Source: Roseburia hominis A2-183
GTDB lineage: Bacteria > Bacillota > Clostridia > Lachnospirales > Lachnospiraceae
Direction: 5' to 3'
Length of the DNA stretch: 64,000 nucleotides
NCBI RefSeq assembly: GCF_000225345.1
Contig: NC_015977.1
Location: forward strand, 2,525,501 to 2,589,500
Of the stretch, positions 60,738 through 64,000 are shown piece by piece; position 1 is the first letter of the stretch, and the number at the start of each line of letters is the position of its first letter. The position numbers and the translations under genes are program-made. The notes under the pieces are model-generated. The model was not told the origin of the DNA. It was given only the letters and a program-made list of their open reading frames with translations, and did no database searches.

Positions 60738-61904
60738 TTAATCAAATTCCTTTTTTAAATAACCCGCATATGCTGAAAATGCCGACGGAATGGCATAACG
60801 CTCTCTCGCATCCCATGCATCCACAAAAATCAGTCCGCCTTCCCCGTCCGCTTTCTCTTCCGGGGTGCGCCCATTTCCTGACTCTGGTTCCTTTTCTGCG
60901 GCAAAGCCGGCTTCCTCCACCAGAATGGCATATCCACTCATCCTCCACTCGATATGGGAAAATATGTGCTTTGCATCCGCAAGCTTCTCGATTCGCAGCG
61001 GAGCAAACTGCTGTTCTTTTACATAGGAAAGAACTTCCTTGGCGCTCAATGCGCCGGACAGATTCGGCAGTTCATACAGCCCGGCGAGCAGCCCCTTCTT
61101 CGGGCGCTTGCGGATTGCCACCTTTTCTCCATCCCGAATGACAAGCACCGTGCGCTCCTCAATCCGCCGTGCCTTCGCCTTGCTTTTTACCGGAAAATCC
61201 ATCATGCGCCCCTGTGCTCTCGCAAGACACATCTTACTCCACGGACATTCCTCACAGAGAGGTGCGCCGTTCGGCACACAGACTGTCGCCCCAAGCTCCA
61301 TCATCGCCTGGTTGAGCGCGCCGGGAACATTTTCATCGCGAAGGACACGCCGAAGCTCCTCAGGAACCGTAAGTTCCCGCATCATCTCTCCCAGCTGCGC
61401 TTCCACCGCACTGCGGAACGACTGTTTCATGATGTCGGTATCGTCCGCCGCCACACGCGTCAAGATCCGCAGCACATTTCCGTCTACCGCAGGCACCGGT
61501 ATCCCATAGGCGATCGATGCGATGGCACCCGCTGTGTAGGAACCGATCCCTTTCAATTCCAGAAGCTTCCCATAATCCGCCGGAAGCACTCCATCATACT
61601 CCTCCGTCACGGTGACTGCGGCTTTCTGCATATTTCTCACGCGGTTGTAATAACCAAGCCCCTCCCAGAGCTTCATCAATTGATCCTCCGGACAGGCTGC
61701 AAGCGCCGCCACATCCGGCAATGCTTTTAAAAAGCGCTCATAATACGGCTTTACTGCCTCCACTCTGGTCTGCTGCAGCATGATTTCCGAGACCCACACG
61801 CGGTAAGGCTCCGGTCTCTCACGCCACGGGAGCACCCGCGCGTGATCTACAAACCACGCAAGCAGAGGCTCTGCCAACTGGTTCAGATGATAATTATCCA
61901 GCAT
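60738..61904 (-). CDS. mutY: A/G-specific adenine DNA glycosylase
   Basis: 388 residues, removing adenine mispaired with 8-oxoguanine. HhH-GPD fold: VLPWRERPEPYRVWVSEIML, then LELKGIGSYTAGAIASIAYG (helix-hairpin-helix) and VDGNVLRIL with the catalytic Asp. The 4Fe-4S loop has cysteines in CVPNGAPLCEECPWSKMC. The C-terminal MutT-like 8-oxoG-reading domain covers RTVLVIRDGEKVAIRKRPKKGLLAGLYELP. I chose ATG 61904 with GGAG 6 bases upstream; a TTG at 61928 overlapping the aminotransferase stop is an alternative. Part of an operon with that gene. Confidence 0.95.
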   Translation of the reverse strand: MLDNYHLNQLAEPLLAWFVDHARVLPWRERPEPYRVWVSEIMLQQTRVEAVKPYYERFLKALPDVAALAACPEDQLMKLWEGLGYYNRVRNMQKAAVTVTEEYDGVLPADYGKLLELKGIGSYTAGAIASIAYGIPVPAVDGNVLRILTRVAADDTDIMKQSFRSAVEAQLGEMMRELTVPEELRRVLRDENVPGALNQAMMELGATVCVPNGAPLCEECPWSKMCLARAQGRMMDFPVKSKAKARRIEERTVLVIRDGEKVAIRKRPKKGLLAGLYELPNLSGALSAKEVLSYVKEQQFAPLRIEKLADAKHIFSHIEWRMSGYAILVEEAGFAAEKEPESGNGRTPEEKADGEGGLIFVDAWDARERYAIPSAFSAYAGYLKKEFD

Positions 61905-61924
61905 TCTCTTCTCCGTCTCTACTG

Positions 61925-63112
61925 TCAAGCGTTTAAATCCAGGTCAAACTGCGCCACAAACGCCGCAATTTTTTCCAGACATTTCTTTATCACATCCTTG
62001 GAATACGCATAGGAACACCGGATGTATCCCTCGCCGCAGCTTCCAAAGGCATCTCCCGGTATCACCGCCACCTTCTGCTCCTGCAAAAGCCGGCTGCAGA
62101 ATTCCATCGAGGTGAGCCCGATCTCTTTGATCGACGGGAACACATAGAACGCTCCCTCCGGCTCAACCACCTTAAGTCCCATCGCCCGGAATCCGTCCAC
62201 CATCAGGTGACGTCTCTCGTCATACTCCTGGCGCATCACATCGATCTCCTCGTCCCGCACCGGACTCGTGAACGCTTCCAATGCCGCATACTGTGAAGTC
62301 GTCCCCGCCGACATCGTCGTGAACTGATGGATCTTGTTCATATGGAAAATGACCTCCGCCGGCCCCGCCGCGATACCCATACGCCATCCGGTCATTGCAA
62401 ACGCCTTTGAAAAACCGTTTAGAACCACGCAGCGCTCATACATATCCGGCAGCGCCGCGATCGACACATGCTTTCTGCCGTAGGTGAGCTCTGCATAGAT
62501 CTCGTCCGTAATCACAAAGAGGTCATGGGCGAGCACCACCTCGCGGATCGCCTCCAGATCCGCCTTTTCCATGATGGCGCCCGTCGGGTTATTCGGAAAA
62601 GAGATGAGAAGCACTTTTGTCCGCCCTGTGATCTTTTCCTCCAGTTCCTCCGCCGTCAGACGGAATCCGTTCTTCGCCTGCAGCGGAATCGATACCGGAA
62701 TTCCCCCGCACAGCTCCACGCAGGGAACGTAGGACACATAGGCGGGTTCAACCACCAGCACTTCGTCTCCCGGATCCACCAGCGTACGCAGCGCCAGATC
62801 AATCCCCTCGCTTGCACCCATTGTAATAAGGATCTCATCCGCCCGGTCATAGTGCAGATCGAACTTTTCCAGATACTCCGCTGCCGCCGCACGCAGCTCC
62901 ACGGTACCGCGGTTGTCGGTGTACTTCGTCTCGGCGCGCCGGATGGAGGCGACCGCCGCCTCCCTGACATGCTCCGGCGTCTGGAAGTCCGGCTCCCCGA
63001 CGCCAAGAGACAGAGCCCCGTCCATGGTATTTGCAATATCGAAAAAATCCTTAATACCGGAATCCGGCATCTCCACAACAACTTTTGACAGATAAGATCT
63101 CTTTGTGCTCAT
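61925..63112 (-). CDS. Class I/II aminotransferase (PatA/AspC-like)
   Basis: 395-residue PLP enzyme of fold type I. LSLGVGEPDFQTPEHVREAAV, YTDNRGTVELRAAAAEYL, MGASEGIDLALRTLVDPGDEVLVVEP, LLISFPNNPTGAIME, and the PLP-lysine loop NGFSKAFAMTGWRMGIAAGP are visible. The conserved Arg for the alpha-carboxylate is in GYIRCSYAYS. The family includes aromatic and N-acetyl-diaminopimelate aminotransferases; substrate uncertain. It starts 159 bases from the divergent crt gene and is followed by mutY. Confidence 0.92.
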   Translation of the reverse strand: MSTKRSYLSKVVVEMPDSGIKDFFDIANTMDGALSLGVGEPDFQTPEHVREAAVASIRRAETKYTDNRGTVELRAAAAEYLEKFDLHYDRADEILITMGASEGIDLALRTLVDPGDEVLVVEPAYVSYVPCVELCGGIPVSIPLQAKNGFRLTAEELEEKITGRTKVLLISFPNNPTGAIMEKADLEAIREVVLAHDLFVITDEIYAELTYGRKHVSIAALPDMYERCVVLNGFSKAFAMTGWRMGIAAGPAEVIFHMNKIHQFTTMSAGTTSQYAALEAFTSPVRDEEIDVMRQEYDERRHLMVDGFRAMGLKVVEPEGAFYVFPSIKEIGLTSMEFCSRLLQEQKVAVIPGDAFGSCGEGYIRCSYAYSKDVIKKCLEKIAAFVAQFDLDLNA

Positions 63113-63191
63113 ATGTATGACTCCTTAGTAACGTACTCATTTTAGGATTTATTATACCCCCTTTCTTTCCAAATGAAAATACTGTTTTCTA

Positions 63192-63220
63192 TTGACAAAT
63201 TTTAGAAAACGCTGTACTCT
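63192..63220 (+). promoter_or_regulatory. Sigma-A promoter of crt
   Basis: TTGACA (63192-63197, consensus), a 17-base spacer and TACTCT (63215-63220), about 50 bases before the ATG. Confidence 0.7.
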
Positions 63221-63271
63221 AATATTAGTAATTTGTTAATTTTTTATCAAACTATTCAGGAGGGTTTTAGA

Positions 63272-64000
63272 ATGAGTGAATTTAACAATTTGAAATTGGA
63301 AATCGCTGACCAGACTGCTGTTCTTTCCATTTCCAGACCGGCAGCTCTTAACGCATTAAACAGTGAGACTCTTGACGAGTTAAACACGGCTCTGACTGAG
63401 ATCGAAGCTATGGACGATGTCAAGGTTGTCATCTTAACCGGCGGTCCGGACAAGAAGGGCAACGAGTTCAAGTCTTTCGTTGCAGGCGCTGATATCTCCG
63501 AGATGGTGAACTTCACCGCTCCGGAAGCAAGAGCATTCGGCATCAAGGCTTCTGTTCCATTTTTCAAGTTAATGAATATGCGTCAGGTTACCATCGCTGC
63601 TGTCAACGGTTTTGCTCTCGGCGGCGGATGTGAGATTGCTATGGCGTGTGATATCCGTATCGCATCCGACAATGCTGTTTTCGGACAGCCGGAGTGCGGT
63701 CTTGGTATTATCCCTGGATTCGGCGGTACCCAGAGACTTGCCCGTCTTGTTGGTATGGGACGTGCCAAAGAAATGATCTTTACCTGTGACAATATCGATG
63801 CCAACGAAGCATACCGCATCGGCCTTGTAAATAAGGTTGTCGCAAAAGAAGAACTGATGGCTACCGCAAAGGCTATGGCTGCAAAGATCATCTCCAAGGG
63901 AAGCTACGCAGTCTCCGTTGCCAAGGCAGCAATCAACAACGGCTACGACATGGACATCAAGAATGCCGTTGAGATGGAAGCAAACCTCTTTGGTGTTGTC
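63272..64000 (+). CDS. crt: Enoyl-CoA hydratase/crotonase (3-hydroxybutyryl-CoA dehydratase), 3' end beyond window
   Basis: 243 codons are visible before the window edge; usual length is about 260. Crotonase fold: SISRPAALNALNSETLDEL, the oxyanion hole FVAGADISEM, AAVNGFALGGGCEIAMACD with one catalytic Glu, and FGQPECGLGIIPGFGGTQRL with the second. In butyrate-forming Clostridia it dehydrates 3-hydroxybutyryl-CoA to crotonyl-CoA. A butyrate operon would be expected downstream (not in the window). CAGGAGGG lies upstream of the ATG at 63272. Confidence 0.93.
   Translation, partial: MSEFNNLKLEIADQTAVLSISRPAALNALNSETLDELNTALTEIEAMDDVKVVILTGGPDKKGNEFKSFVAGADISEMVNFTAPEARAFGIKASVPFFKLMNMRQVTIAAVNGFALGGGCEIAMACDIRIASDNAVFGQPECGLGIIPGFGGTQRLARLVGMGRAKEMIFTCDNIDANEAYRIGLVNKVVAKEELMATAKAMAAKIISKGSYAVSVAKAAINNGYDMDIKNAVEMEANLFGVV

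Overview
The window is a continuous piece of a low-to-moderate GC Firmicutes chromosome. The gene content points to Lachnospiraceae, and a motile, spore-forming, butyrate-type genus such as Roseburia fits best (inference). The reasons are spore genes (spoIIR and a gerA-type operon), a SCIFF peptide with its radical-SAM maturase beside a fused secDF, a CD1871A-type CXXC mini-protein with its redox partners, a seryl T-box leader, the start of a crotonase gene, and a near-consensus motility-sigma promoter. No rRNA, tRNA, CRISPR array, transposase or prophage was seen. Most genes are on the minus strand.

Layout. 1-3.2 kb: an HscC-like Hsp70 (cut by the window edge) and hisS. 3.3-7.3 kb: a two-component system divergent from a three-gene redox module (CXXC mini-protein, polyferredoxin, TlpA-like lipoprotein). 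7.4-8.4 kb: a small kinase-like gene with an in-frame stop and open continuation, then a decayed gene. 8.5-13.2 kb: relA/spoT, an MBL hydrolase and hemZ. 13.2-18.4 kb: an acetyltransferase/XRE/membrane-protein operon, a C39-like peptidase, a cyclophilin, and serS with its T-box. 18.4-24.7 kb: an ABC exporter with two adaptors, followed by a glycosyltransferase. 24.9-31.1 kb: glyA, a DUF1294 protein, secDF, scfB, scfA and a TIGR04086-type membrane protein. 31.1-36.7 kb: an aldose-epimerase-like gene, asnS, a secreted FKBP/trigger-factor lipoprotein, a DUF1934 protein and spoIIR. 36.8-42.2 kb: a GerAB-GerAC fusion, GerAA, a GntR regulator and ispE. 42.2-46.5 kb: the motility-promoter gene, a repeat element, a membrane protein, an aminotransferase and rarA.

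46.5-53.5 kb is a more AT-rich accessory stretch. It holds two lipoproteins, a signal peptidase I, a surface protein with CxxC repeats, a small basic ORF, and an RloA/RloB-type ATPase pair that may be a phage-defence system. 53.5-64 kb returns to chromosomal genes: a polysaccharide deacetylase, a GNAT-DUF4190 fusion, a C_GCAxxG_C_C protein, pncB, a large palindromic repeat, a GT2, glf, mutY, an aminotransferase and crt.

The strongest candidate for something undescribed is a repeat family seen twice, each time in the gap between two convergent genes (42.9-43.2 kb and 57.5-58.1 kb). It centres on a long hairpin whose stem changes at two base pairs on both sides between the copies. In the second copy the hairpin is flanked by two inverted arms, making a palindrome of about 600 bp. 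Other points of interest are the redox module, the GerAB-GerAC fusion, the motility-sigma gene, a surface protein ending in an IPQTC sorting-like motif, and the kinase-like gene interrupted by TGA.
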